Shown: positions 1-8,231, counted from the stretch's first letter. The stretch: 14,411 bases of DNA from Stygibacter sp964604155 (GCA_964604155.1 CAZRXY010000103.1:1-14411); one strand, 5' to 3'. Notes: generated by a model from the sequence alone, not told the origin. Translations and numbers: made by a program.

Positions 1-28
1 AATCTTCTCTTTTTTACCAACCACTGAA
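1..28. repeat. Dispersed module: T-rich block plus CCAACCACTGAA
   Basis: This segment is AATCTTCTC, a T run, then ACCAACCACTGAA. It recurs almost unchanged at 13751-13779, and its first half also recurs at 260-278. The copy here is probably cut by the window edge, because the other copies are preceded by a TATATTCCTT...CGGTT segment. It is a dispersed intergenic repeat of unknown function. Confidence 0.7.
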
Positions 29-117
29 GGCTCTGAAAGACACTGAAAAATGTAAGAAATAATTATCACTAAATCACAATTTCTCAATTTCTCATCTTCC
101 CATCTTCATCTTACATT

Positions 118-143
118 ATCCGTGCTGATCCGTGTAATCCGTG
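118..143. repeat. Triple ATCCGTG short tandem repeat
   Basis: ATCCGTG occurs three times at 118-124, 128-134 and 137-143, a period of 9-10 bases with varying spacer bases. It lies between two groups of CATCTTCN octamers and looks like another member of the same short-tandem-repeat mosaic. No role can be read from it. Confidence 0.6.
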
Positions 144-163
144 GCAATAGTCTTACATCCTCT

Positions 164-211
164 TATCTTCCCATCTTCTCATCTTCTCATCTTCCCATCT
201 TCCCATCTTCT
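164..211. repeat. CATCTTCN octamer tandem array (6 units)
   Basis: There are six contiguous 8-base units. The first begins with T instead of C; otherwise units follow CATCTTC plus a variable eighth base (C, T, T, C, C, T in order). Two further units lie at 93-108. The same octamer array occurs at 13863-13918. Variation is almost confined to the last position. The pattern resembles the short tandemly repeated repetitive sequences known from other bacterial genomes; the function is unknown. Confidence 0.85.
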
Positions 212-220
212 AAATTTCAT

Positions 221-278
221 TATATTCCTTCCGCGCTTTCAGCGCTTTCCGCGGTTAATAATCTTCTCTTTTTTTTTA
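221..278. repeat. Dispersed module starting TATATTCCTT, compact copy
   Basis: The segment runs TATATTCCTTC, a GCG/TTCCGC-rich part, then GGTTAATAATCTTCTC and a T run. A second copy at 13681-13767 has the same ends but carries about 30 extra bases, including a hairpin, between TTCCGC and CGGTT. The GC-rich core here can pair with itself weakly (CGCG and GCGC motifs). Confidence 0.65.
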
Positions 279-512
279 ATTAACGGGGTGATAGCTCATC
301 AGTAATAATGGTATTACGCATGCTACACCGGGTGAAGAAGCGAAAAGACGAAGGAGAGGGAGGATCGCTGCTTAGCATAAAATTCCCCGAGCTCAAAGCA
401 CAGGGCTTCTCATTGTCTTCTCACTTTTCGGTGAAATACCAAAAACTTGAGAATTATCTTGACGGATTGGGTTACTAAAATGGCTTGTGAGAAAAAAGTT
501 TCGGGGTTAAAT

Positions 513-3500
513 ATGAAGTTAAGAATAATTTTACTACTGCTGGGGTTACCGCTGATGATGCTGATTGCCATCAATATGAGTATACCGGATTATTACATAG
601 CCGTTGCTGAAAATCCTCAGATTATGCAATCCGGTGCACCGGCATTGCCATATCTTTCTGTGAAAATATTATTGCCAATGGGTGAGAAAGCAGAGAATGT
701 AGAGGTTTATTACAGAGGCAATCTCAATCAACTTGATCTGAAGATAGAGCCGGTGGTATCACCTCAGCCTTTATCTCAGAACTATACAATGCAGCCCTTT
801 ATTGACGAAGAAATTTTTGGCAGGGATGCTGATTATCCCGAAGTGGGCTTTACAATCGTGGGAACCGGGCGTAAAAATGGCTGCGATATTCTTTATCTGC
901 ATTTGTACCCCTGGCGATACAATCCGCAGATAGAGCGATTAAGCTGGTATGATGAAGCAGAGATCGAACTGGAAACCTCGTATTCTGAGGAAATTTTCAG
1001 CTCTCAAAACTCTATGCTGCTGGCAAACAAAGAGCCTGAACTGCACGGGCAAAATACTTTTGATCTATCAAAGGAAAGTTACACAAAAAGCACTATTTAT
1101 CAGAATCGCAATCTGGCTGATCCTTCCGAGCCTTACAGTATGGTGCTGATCACCAGCTACGCTGGTGGAGAATGGTTCAATGATTTCATAAACTGGAAGG
1201 CAGGTCATGGCATTGAGACGGGAGTTTTTTTTAAGGAAGATATCTATACCGAGTATGCCGGAGAGAATAATCAGGCAAAGATCAAAAATTTTATCACTGA
1301 TGCCTATCTAGCTTATTCTGGTACGAATAATCCTTTGGAATATGTGATTCTCGGCGGAGATGATGAGATAATTCCCATCAGAGGTGTTTATATCAATGCC
1401 GGCGGCACGATTGATAATAATCTGCCATGCGACCTCTACTATTCCTGCCTGGATAACGATTGGGATGGCAATGGAAATGGTATTTACGGTGAAGAAGAAG
1501 ACAATGTGGATATGCTGCCGGAACTGGCTATCAGCAGAATACCAGTCGATAATGAACAAGATGTGACCAACTGGTTCTATAAACTGGTGCATTATGTGGA
1601 TAATAATACTTATTCCAATAATATCTGTTATATGCTGGGAGAATTCCTCTGGGGAAACCCCGATACATGGGGTGGCGATTCTATGGATTTACTATTGGAG
1701 GTGATGACTGACCCGGGGCATGTGGAGACTATGTATCAGCGTGATGGCACCTATAGTGAATATGGTGTAACCTTAGCGATTAATGGAGGATTGGGTTTTA
1801 TCAATCATCTGGGACATGCCAATGAGAATTTTGTTTTTGGCCAGACCTTGACCCATGCAGCAGGATATAACAATACAGAATACGGTTTTGCTTATTCCCA
1901 AGGCTGCTATCCAGCAGCTTTTGATGAGCTCACAGGTCAAGCCAGTGAATGCATCGCAGAGAATTTTATCATCAAATCAGGAGGATTATTTGGCTTTATC
2001 GGTAATACCCGCTATGGCTGGGGCATTCCGGGTCAACCGGCTAATGGTCCCTCCCAAAGATACCACCTGCCCTTTATTGAAGCTATCTATGAACATGAGA
2101 TCAGGGAATTTGGCAAAGCTTTGGCTTACAGCCGAGACGTTATGGCAGATGCAGCATTGCAGTATATGCACCTGAGATGGGTTCATTATGAACTGGTGCT
2201 TTTTGGCGACCCCTCAATTCAATTAAAAGAACCAAACCCCGATTTTCCATTTTTATTCCCCGAAAATCCGATATATTCCGATACCGAAGGTGATGGAGAC
2301 GGGGCTATAAATCCAGGTGAGACTATAGAGATCACGATACCAATCACTGCAGCAAGTAACTGGGCAGACGCCCAGGAAGTAACGATATCCATCATTTTTC
2401 AGGACAGCAGTGTAACAACTGAGACAGAGACAATCTATTATGGATCGATCCAATCTGGTGAGACTATAATAAGCGAGCCTATTATTGTGCAGGTTCCGGA
2501 AGATTGCAATTATGAGGCATATCCCTACACAATCACAATTCACTCTCCCGTGGGAACTGAAAGTGCATTTATGAAAACTTATGATTTTGATTTTGAAGTC
2601 TCTATTCACCAAATCCACTGGCCCTGGTATCATTCACAAAGATTAAGCGTTGCTCCGATTATTTATGATCTGGATGGAAACGGCGAATTTGACATCCTGT
2701 CAACCACTATGAGTGGAAATATGTATGGACTGGATATATTTACGGAAGAACTGGCAGATTATCCCGTGATGACAGGCGAGACAATAGAAAAGCATACCTC
2801 GATGGGTGATGTGGATAATGACGGAGAACCCGAAATAGTAATGGCTACACGGGCGGGTAATATATATGCCAGAAATCTGGATGGCAGTATTGCCTGGCAA
2901 TTTTCAGGCGGTTCCGATCACCTGCTTACGCCCCTGCTGGCAGATATCGACGGAGACGGATTACTTGAGACTGTAAGTTATAGTATGGATGGCAATGTAC
3001 ATGCTCTTGACGAGAATGGGATGGAAGAAGCAGGCTTTCCACTGCAAATCTCGCAATTATGCATTCATGAAATGGCAGCAGCCGATCTGGATGGAGACGG
3101 AGCAGCAGAACTGGCAATTGCCACACTAAACGGGGATTTAAGCGTATATAGTTATAACGGGATGCAGCCAGCCGGTTTTCCAGTTGATCTGGGGGCAGCC
3201 CCCGCCAGTGGTATTACAATATTGGATAACTGCCGCCTTGTATTGGGCACCTCAGATAGCAGGCTGCTGGTGATATCATCATCAGGAGAGATTATCACAG
3301 ACAAATCTATAGACAGCAATCTTGCTTCATCCCCTATAGCAGCAGATTTTTCCGGTAATGGAGAACTGGATTTGGGATTCACTACCCGTAATGGCTCTGT
3401 GTATATCTGCAGCCAGGATGGCGAAGACCTGTCAGGATGGCCCATATATTGCGGATATCCGGTATCTCAACCACCTCTGGCAGTTGATATGAATAATGAT

Positions 3501-4094
3501 GATTTGCTGGATATCATCTGGTTCTCCTCCAATAATACTTTATTTGTGTATAATAATGATGGTTCTGAGCTGGATTTTTCACCTGTACCCTTAAATTATA
3601 ATGATAATTTTCCAGCATCAATTGCAGACCTGGATAATGATCTTGATTATGAAATCGTATTAAGCACAGGCAACCGCATCGTTGTGATAGATAGCAAACT
3701 CAGAAAGGGCAATCTGGCTCCGTGGTCAACCTATCGCGGTAATCTGCAAAGAACCGGCTTTTATAATGATAATCAATTATCAGACTCTTATCCAAACGAA
3801 GTGATTGTACCCCAAAACCGTCTATTAGCCAATTATCCCAATCCTTTTAATCCTGAGACTACAATATTATTTGAGCTTAGCGAATCTTCATCTCAGGCAG
3901 TTTTGAATATATATAATGTCAAAGGGCAGAAAGTATTTGGCAAAACCTTTAGTAATCCGAAAAAGGGCAGGCATGAGATGGTCTGGCAGGGTATTGATGA
4001 AAGAGGCAGTTCAGCAGCATCAGGGATATATTTTTATCAGCTTCAGGTGGATGGAGCTAATTTTAATGCCAGGCGAATGTTGCTGTTAAAATAG
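513..4094 (+). CDS. Secreted C25 (gingipain-family) cysteine peptidase with FG-GAP propeller and T9SS sorting domain
   Basis: Likely a surface or secreted endopeptidase of 1193 residues. The ATG at 513 is chosen because it starts directly on a signal peptide (MKLRIILLLLGL...); the frame stays open upstream to an ATG at 480 and a TTG at 447, which would bury that signal. Order of parts: a propeptide-like region to about 205 (resembling the pro-region of the second peptidase, with a YNP motif); the C25 caspase-like domain about 208-570, with likely catalytic His435 (NHLGHAN) and Cys465 (SQGCYP), ending in the family's GDPS motif; an Ig-like domain with an NPGE motif about 575-700; seven acidic FG-GAP/VCBS loops (DLDGNG, DVDNDG, DIDGDG, DLDGDG, DFSGNG, DMNNDD, DLDNDL) plus one degenerate repeat, about 715-1055, probably a propeller; the TYRGNLQRTG motif; and a T9SS type-A domain from NYPNPFNP at 1107 to the end. 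The His is followed by Ala, not the Gly of classical gingipains. Substrate preference is unknown. Confidence 0.88.
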   Translation: MKLRIILLLLGLPLMMLIAINMSIPDYYIAVAENPQIMQSGAPALPYLSVKILLPMGEKAENVEVYYRGNLNQLDLKIEPVVSPQPLSQNYTMQPFIDEEIFGRDADYPEVGFTIVGTGRKNGCDILYLHLYPWRYNPQIERLSWYDEAEIELETSYSEEIFSSQNSMLLANKEPELHGQNTFDLSKESYTKSTIYQNRNLADPSEPYSMVLITSYAGGEWFNDFINWKAGHGIETGVFFKEDIYTEYAGENNQAKIKNFITDAYLAYSGTNNPLEYVILGGDDEIIPIRGVYINAGGTIDNNLPCDLYYSCLDNDWDGNGNGIYGEEEDNVDMLPELAISRIPVDNEQDVTNWFYKLVHYVDNNTYSNNICYMLGEFLWGNPDTWGGDSMDLLLEVMTDPGHVETMYQRDGTYSEYGVTLAINGGLGFINHLGHANENFVFGQTLTHAAGYNNTEYGFAYSQGCYPAAFDELTGQASECIAENFIIKSGGLFGFIGNTRYGWGIPGQPANGPSQRYHLPFIEAIYEHEIREFGKALAYSRDVMADAALQYMHLRWVHYELVLFGDPSIQLKEPNPDFPFLFPENPIYSDTEGDGDGAINPGETIEITIPITAASNWADAQEVTISIIFQDSSVTTETETIYYGSIQSGETIISEPIIVQVPEDCNYEAYPYTITIHSPVGTESAFMKTYDFDFEVSIHQIHWPWYHSQRLSVAPIIYDLDGNGEFDILSTTMSGNMYGLDIFTEELADYPVMTGETIEKHTSMGDVDNDGEPEIVMATRAGNIYARNLDGSIAWQFSGGSDHLLTPLLADIDGDGLLETVSYSMDGNVHALDENGMEEAGFPLQISQLCIHEMAAADLDGDGAAELAIATLNGDLSVYSYNGMQPAGFPVDLGAAPASGITILDNCRLVLGTSDSRLLVISSSGEIITDKSIDSNLASSPIAADFSGNGELDLGFTTRNGSVYICSQDGEDLSGWPIYCGYPVSQPPLAVDMNNDDLLDIIWFSSNNTLFVYNNDGSELDFSPVPLNYNDNFPASIADLDNDLDYEIVLSTGNRIVVIDSKLRKGNLAPWSTYRGNLQRTGFYNDNQLSDSYPNEVIVPQNRLLANYPNPFNPETTILFELSESSSQAVLNIYNVKGQKVFGKTFSNPKKGRHEMVWQGIDERGSSAASGIYFYQLQVDGANFNARRMLLLK

Positions 4095-4111
4095 AGATTG
4101 CTTTTTTTTAT

Positions 4112-4138
4112 TTGATGTTAAAAAAAAGTCTTTATACT
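4112..4138 (+). promoter_or_regulatory. Possible sigma-70-like promoter before the oxidoreductase gene
   Basis: TTGATG at 4112-4117 and TATACT at 4133-4138 are separated by 15 bases, slightly short of the ideal; shifting the -35 by one base gives TTTGAT with a 16-base spacer. The start codon is 25 bases after the -10 box. The A/T-rich setting makes chance matches common, so this is tentative. A weak all-AT hairpin (CTTTTTTTA with TAAAAAAAG) overlaps the site and might end transcription from the peptidase gene. Confidence 0.3.
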
Positions 4139-4163
4139 ATGCAGTAAGTGTGGAGGTGAATAT

Positions 4164-4745
4164 ATGAAAGTATTGATTATTTATGCTCATCCGAGAAATA
4201 ACAGTTTTAATAAAGCGATTCTTGACCGGATTGAGGGAGTATTAACGGAATTGCAGCAGGAAGTTGTAGTGAGAGACCTTTATGCACTTAGCTTTAATCC
4301 GGCTTTTAGTGCAGAAGATCAGGTATTGATCTCAAATGGTATCATGCCTGAGGATGTCAAGGTAGAACAGGATTATATTGCCTGGGCAGAATACATTATT
4401 GTGATACATCCCATCTGGTGGATGGGAATGCCCGCTATTATGAAAGGCTATATAGACCGCGTTCTGGTTTCCGGCTTTGCCTACAAATATGATAATGGCG
4501 AATTAATAGGCTTACTGGAAGATAAAAAATTGCTTCTGATTAATACAACCGGTACTTCTGATAAGATAATGGAACGCAATGGAATAAAAAAGGTCTTGCA
4601 GACTACCATAGATAATGGCGTATATGGTTTTTGCGGTCTTGATGTGGAACACCTTTATCTCCCGGCTGTGCCTTATGTAAAAAAATCCGTACGCGAAGAA
4701 TATCTCGATGAAGTGGAAAATACCCTCTGGCAAGAACTTAATTAG
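4164..4745 (+). CDS. Flavodoxin-fold NAD(P)H oxidoreductase (NQO1/YwrO/MdaB-like)
   Basis: Predicted FMN- or FAD-binding cytoplasmic enzyme of the Flavodoxin_2 family, which passes two electrons from NAD(P)H to quinones or similar acceptors. At 193 residues it has the usual family length. Visible motifs are the N-terminal beta strand and phosphate-binding loop (IIYAHPRNNSFN, residues 5-16), the flavin-binding HPIWWMGMPA at 82-91 followed by KGYIDRV, and TTGTS at 128-132. The ATG is set by a strong ribosome site (GGAGGTGA at 4152-4159). It begins 69 bases after the peptidase gene and ends 37 bases before the lipoprotein gene, so it may lead the cluster. The true acceptor (quinone, nitro compound or potassium-channel partner as for KefF) cannot be told from sequence. 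Confidence 0.85.
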   Translation: MKVLIIYAHPRNNSFNKAILDRIEGVLTELQQEVVVRDLYALSFNPAFSAEDQVLISNGIMPEDVKVEQDYIAWAEYIIVIHPIWWMGMPAIMKGYIDRVLVSGFAYKYDNGELIGLLEDKKLLLINTTGTSDKIMERNGIKKVLQTTIDNGVYGFCGLDVEHLYLPAVPYVKKSVREEYLDEVENTLWQELN

Positions 4746-4782
4746 CTACTTCAACCAATAAAAAAAATCCAAGGAGCGGATT

Positions 4783-5634
4783 ATGAGATTTTTCTTTATC
4801 ATTTTTATTCTCGCTCTTATATTTACATCATGCAAACAGGGTCAGCCTGAGTGTAAACTATTCTGGCAGGATGGCTATTGCAGGCAGGAAAACGTGATGC
4901 CCATTAAAAGTGGTGACCGCCTGATAAAAGTCCGAACTCTCGAAGAAGGCTGGCAAGTTTTTGAAACAGTGGATTTACCGGAAAGTTTTCTGGAATGGAA
5001 CGCAAATCGTAGATTGGAATTCCTGCAGGACATAAGAAACGTGATGAGCAAAGAAGGCAGCGGACCCAGGCTGGCAGGCCCGCATAACGGTATTGTAGCC
5101 ACTACCGGCTATAAAAGATATGATGCCCAATTCAGCTTGAATAATGCCGTCAAAGGTATGGGATTTCTACCAAAACCAGAAAAAATCGAAGAAATGATTG
5201 CTCTGCTGGATTCCACCGAACTTCTGCCTATGCCAAAAAAACTGGCTGTGCTTGAGGGTTTCTATAGAAACCTGACGGAAAACTTTGATCTCGATAAACA
5301 GATTTCTCTGGAACTTTACTCCCAACCGGAATTTATGACGCAAACCTTCTTGAACCAGGTATATAATCCGATTTCAACCGTCGTTTTTTTGGATATCCCC
5401 TCATATAAACTCAAAACGATTGCTCGGTTATTAGACCCTAATGATATAAATCTCTCTACTTATGAAAAACAGGTTGTAAGCTGGATCAATAAAATCCATA
5501 ACTATTTTCACGGCCCTTTTAGTGTGGATTTTATCGGAGTAATCTATTTTGTGATAGAAGTGTATGACAATTCGCCACGGGGAAAAGATGCAGAAACCGG
5601 TATGGGCAGGAAAATTATACCTCTATTGCCATGA
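4783..5634 (+). CDS. Unknown lipoprotein, 283 residues
   Basis: I do not recognise a family. The product starts with a short hydrophobic signal (MRFFFIIFILALIFTSC) ending in a lipobox, so Cys17 is predicted to be lipidated and the protein held in the inner or outer membrane facing the periplasm. After the lipobox there are two more early cysteines (24 and 33) that could form a disulfide. The rest is a soluble, mixed, probably largely helical protein with no membrane segment; GPRLAGPHNG near residues 94-103 and NSPRGKDAETGMGRK near the C-terminus are the most distinctive stretches. The start is supported by AAGGAG at 4771-4776. Its stop overlaps the start of the RlpA-like gene by four bases (ATGA), so the two are probably translated together and may work together at the envelope. 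Lipoprotein call is firm; function is open. Confidence 0.75.
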   Translation: MRFFFIIFILALIFTSCKQGQPECKLFWQDGYCRQENVMPIKSGDRLIKVRTLEEGWQVFETVDLPESFLEWNANRRLEFLQDIRNVMSKEGSGPRLAGPHNGIVATTGYKRYDAQFSLNNAVKGMGFLPKPEKIEEMIALLDSTELLPMPKKLAVLEGFYRNLTENFDLDKQISLELYSQPEFMTQTFLNQVYNPISTVVFLDIPSYKLKTIARLLDPNDINLSTYEKQVVSWINKIHNYFHGPFSVDFIGVIYFVIEVYDNSPRGKDAETGMGRKIIPLLP

Positions 5635-6086
5635 AAAAGATCATTAGATTCAAACTGATCTACTTAGTGCTTTTTACCTTCTTGACTGGTTGTGCCGGAG
5701 AACTCTATAAAACTGATGGTGGCTATAAACGCCACCATACATCCTATAAAACAGATAAATCTCATAAACAGGCTCAGACACCCGAAGGTGAAGAATTATG
5801 GATGATATGCTCATATTATGCTGATAAATTCCACGGCAGAAACACTTCTAATGGAGAAGTCTTTGATATGTACGAATATACCTGCGCCCATAAAAAACTG
5901 CCATTTAATACCGAATTGCGGGTTACAGACCCTGATACCAATAAATCTGTGCAAGTAAGAGTGAATGACAGAGGTCCTTTTATAGCCGGACGTGATTTGG
6001 ATTTATCTTATGCGGCTGCAAAAGACGTGGGTATGATACCCTTTGGCGTCAAAAAAATGAAAGTGAAAATTATCTCTAAGCCCTGA
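5631..6086 (+). CDS. rlpA: RlpA-like lipoprotein (double-psi beta-barrel, septal peptidoglycan lytic transglycosylase family)
   Basis: RlpA proteins are outer-membrane lipoproteins; the Pseudomonas enzyme cuts denuded glycan strands at the septum. This 151-residue product has a lipobox with Cys21 (LTGC), a short polar linker rich in Lys, His and Tyr (about 24-50), then the barrel domain from about 58 to 149. Family hallmarks are present in order: FHGRNTSNGE, TCAHKKLPFNT, VRVNDRGPF and GRDLDLSYAAAKDVGM. His87 and Asp113 match the two residues essential in Pseudomonas RlpA and have the same 26-residue spacing. No SPOR domain follows, so recruitment to denuded septal glycan by that route is not expected. 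It overlaps the preceding lipoprotein gene by four bases. Enzyme activity is inferred; some RlpA proteins, such as that of E. coli, have no demonstrated activity. Confidence 0.88.
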   Translation: MKKIIRFKLIYLVLFTFLTGCAGELYKTDGGYKRHHTSYKTDKSHKQAQTPEGEELWMICSYYADKFHGRNTSNGEVFDMYEYTCAHKKLPFNTELRVTDPDTNKSVQVRVNDRGPFIAGRDLDLSYAAAKDVGMIPFGVKKMKVKIISKP

Positions 6087-6094
6087 GATGCTTT

Positions 6095-7006
6095 GTGAAA
6101 TGTAATTGTATCTGCCTAAACCCCGAGGTGCTCGCTGCCCAAAAAAATAATTTGCCGATTGTGGCTCTGGAATCCACTATTATCGCTCACGGTATGCCTT
6201 TTCCCCAAAACCTGCAGACCGCTCTAAAACTTGAAAATATTGTGCGACAGCATAATTGCTGCCCGGCTACCGTATTTCTGTATAATGGCAGCATTATGAT
6301 AGGGGCAGAAAGAGAACATCTGGAATATCTGGCTCGGACTGAGGGAGTGCAAAAAGTAACTACCCGGGATATTGCCAGAGCTTTGATAGATAAAAAATGC
6401 GGTGCTGCCACAGTCGCCGCCACTATGTTTTGTGCTCATCTGGCAGGTATTAAGGTGCTTGCCACTGGCGGAATCGGTGGCGTTCATAGAAATGCTGCAG
6501 ATAGCTTTGATATCTCTGCAGACCTCACTGAGCTCAAACGTACGCCTATCATTGTAGTATCAGCCGGAGCTAAAGCAATTTTGGATATTCCCAAAACTCT
6601 GGAATATCTGGAAACAGCAGGAGTACCGGTTCTTGGCTGGCAGACGGACAAGTTCCCGGGTTTCTATTCAGCTCAGACTCCCTGGTGGGTTGAAAAAATT
6701 GAAAGCTCGCAGAAAATTGCAGAGATTTATAAAAAACAGCAGGAATTGAACATACAATCCGGGATTTTAGTAGCTAACCCCGTGCCGGTAGAAAAAGAAA
6801 TCCCCTGGTCTGAAATTAAATTGATCATTGATCAGGCACTAGATGATTTGCAATTGATGGAATTTAAAGGTAAGGCTGTCACTCCATTTTTACTAAGCCG
6901 GATAGCTGTGATAACCGGAGGGAGATCACTGCAAACCAATATCAGCCTGGTGAAAAATAATGTGGAGCTTGCCTGCAGGATAGCAGGAGTATTGATCGAT
7001 GGATAA
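6095..7006 (+). CDS. psuG: Pseudouridine-5'-phosphate glycosidase
   Basis: PsuG reversibly cleaves the C-C glycosidic bond of pseudouridine 5'-phosphate to uracil and ribose 5-phosphate, in the cytoplasm and with a divalent metal (Mn2+ in E. coli). The 303-residue length is normal. Signature segments are VALESTIIAHGMPFPQN, KVTTRDIA, ATGGIGGVHR, DISADL and SAGAKAILDIP. Glu26, Lys87, Asp143 and Lys160 line up with E. coli Glu31, Lys93, Asp149 and Lys166, the catalytic and metal residues, at nearly constant offset. The start is a GTG eight bases after the rlpA stop with only a weak upstream GAG; no in-frame ATG lies near, and the following NPEVLAA matches the usual family N-terminus. It ends inside the acetyltransferase gene (eight-base overlap). 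No pseudouridine kinase gene (psuK) is present in this window. Confidence 0.95.
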   Translation: MKCNCICLNPEVLAAQKNNLPIVALESTIIAHGMPFPQNLQTALKLENIVRQHNCCPATVFLYNGSIMIGAEREHLEYLARTEGVQKVTTRDIARALIDKKCGAATVAATMFCAHLAGIKVLATGGIGGVHRNAADSFDISADLTELKRTPIIVVSAGAKAILDIPKTLEYLETAGVPVLGWQTDKFPGFYSAQTPWWVEKIESSQKIAEIYKKQQELNIQSGILVANPVPVEKEIPWSEIKLIIDQALDDLQLMEFKGKAVTPFLLSRIAVITGGRSLQTNISLVKNNVELACRIAGVLIDG

Positions 7007-8231
7007 TATTACGATAAGAGTTTATCAAGATAAAGATTTTGCAAATATTTTTCAGATATTGCAAGATTGTGGCTGGATGGAAAGCAGTGCAGAAAGCACC
7101 GCTCGCGAGATAATTGCAGAATCGAAGGTTATTGTGGCAGAACTGGGAAACCGGGTGGAAGCTGCTTCTATGGCATCTGCCGGCAGTCTGCAATACCAGG
7201 ATGAGATCATCAAAGCTAATGTGATTAATGCAGTAATAGTTTCTTTGATAGCTCGTAAAGCCGCTCTGGCTGCCAAAACTTTGGCTAAGCTTATAGCCGA
7301 TGAGGCTGAGAGGGGAATCCCCTTTTCGGTTCTGGGCATGTTTGAGCAGGGTTACTATAATAAACTCGGTTATGGCACAGGCAATTATTACCGCCAATTG
7401 CACTTTGATCCTTCTGAACTGCAATTTTCAGGTAGTTTCCGCATGCCTCGACGGCTGAGCGTGAAAGACTACCAGGAAGTGCATGAGAACAGGCTTAATA
7501 GAATGAAGCTCCACGGCTATTATGACATGATCTCACCTATTGCTACCAAATGTGAAATGGAACTTGATAAAAAAAGTTTCGGGTTAGGCTACTACGATAA
7601 TAATGCCAGATTGTCTCACCATCTCTGGATAAAACCGGTCGATAAAGAAAACGGTCCGTTCAAGGTTATGTGGTATGCCTGTCAAAAACCGGAACAATTC
7701 CTTGAACTTCTGGCTTTATTAAAATCATTCAATGATCAGGTGCGGGAAATATCTATCACAGAACCTCCAAACCTCCAATTGACCGACTTTATGAAAAGAC
7801 CAATCCATAGTAAAATTGTCACCAGAGGTAGCAAATTCCAAAATTACATCGATACCTATCCTTATTGGCAGATCAGAATGCTTGATCCGGCTTATTGCCT
7901 GCAAAATACCCACCTTAATTGCACCAATACAGATTTAAATGTGAAAATCACCGATCCACTTGACCACTATTTAACAAAGGAAAATAAATGGCAGGGTTGC
8001 GGAGGCGAATACTTTTTGAGGCTCGGTAAAAATTCGGAATTATCGAAAGGTTTTCGCAGCGGATTACCTCGCCTAAATGCAAGTATCGCAGCCTTCAGCA
8101 GAATGTGGCTTGGCGTGAAACCTGCCAGCGGTCTCGCAATTACAGATTGTCTCGCGGCTGATGAAAAACTCCTGAAGCTACTTGATAAAGCCTTCTGCCT
8201 GCCAGAACCTCAACCAGACTGGTGGTTTTAA
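6999..8231 (+). CDS. Eis-like GNAT N-acetyltransferase
   Basis: Predicted acetyl-CoA-dependent N-acetyltransferase of 410 residues, close to the roughly 400 of Mycobacterium Eis. The N-terminal half is a GNAT fold (ITIRVYQDKDFANIF at the start; the PFSVLGMFEQGYYNKLGYG segment at 108-126 matches the Eis loop before its catalytic tyrosine, here probably Tyr120). The C-terminal part (about 310-410) resembles the SCP2-like domain of Eis: LNASIAAFSRMWLG, then a final PDWWF. In Eis the C-terminal phenylalanine carboxylate acts as catalytic base, and this protein also ends in Phe. The acceptor (amine, aminoglycoside, lysine or other) is unknown. It overlaps psuG by eight bases, which argues for coupled translation. 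No terminator is visible after it. Confidence 0.8.
   Translation: MDNITIRVYQDKDFANIFQILQDCGWMESSAESTAREIIAESKVIVAELGNRVEAASMASAGSLQYQDEIIKANVINAVIVSLIARKAALAAKTLAKLIADEAERGIPFSVLGMFEQGYYNKLGYGTGNYYRQLHFDPSELQFSGSFRMPRRLSVKDYQEVHENRLNRMKLHGYYDMISPIATKCEMELDKKSFGLGYYDNNARLSHHLWIKPVDKENGPFKVMWYACQKPEQFLELLALLKSFNDQVREISITEPPNLQLTDFMKRPIHSKIVTRGSKFQNYIDTYPYWQIRMLDPAYCLQNTHLNCTNTDLNVKITDPLDHYLTKENKWQGCGGEYFLRLGKNSELSKGFRSGLPRLNASIAAFSRMWLGVKPASGLAITDCLAADEKLLKLLDKAFCLPEPQPDWWF

Larger units (their letters stand above)
1..446. other. Non-coding region built of short repeats
   Basis: No believable gene is seen here. The first 280 bases consist of repeat modules: a T-rich block followed by ACCAACCACTGAA (1-28), a triple ATCCGTG repeat (118-143), CATCTTCN octamers (93-108 and 164-211) and a module starting TATATTCCTT (221-278). 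From about 280 to 446 the sequence is more complex and GC-richer, with a small inverted repeat (GTAATA at 302-307, TATTAC at 312-317) and a purine-rich stretch at about 331-366. I could not assign this second part to any known RNA or regulator family. It may hold the promoter and leader of the peptidase gene downstream, but no convincing -35/-10 pair stands out. Confidence 0.6.

Noticed and set aside
164..211. Octamer arrays as a CRISPR
   Set aside because: Units are contiguous 8-mers without spacers, and no cas genes are near.
280..378. 32-residue open frame on the - strand, ending in NTIITDELSPR
   Set aside because: No ribosome site, short, and lies between repeats; nothing supports translation.
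447..512. Earlier TTG (447) or ATG (480) start for the first peptidase
   Set aside because: Both would place 11-22 polar residues in front of the signal peptide; the ATG at 513 starts directly on it.
6942..7424. 160-residue open frame on the - strand
   Set aside because: It is antisense to the psuG end and the acetyltransferase start, both with recognisable motifs.
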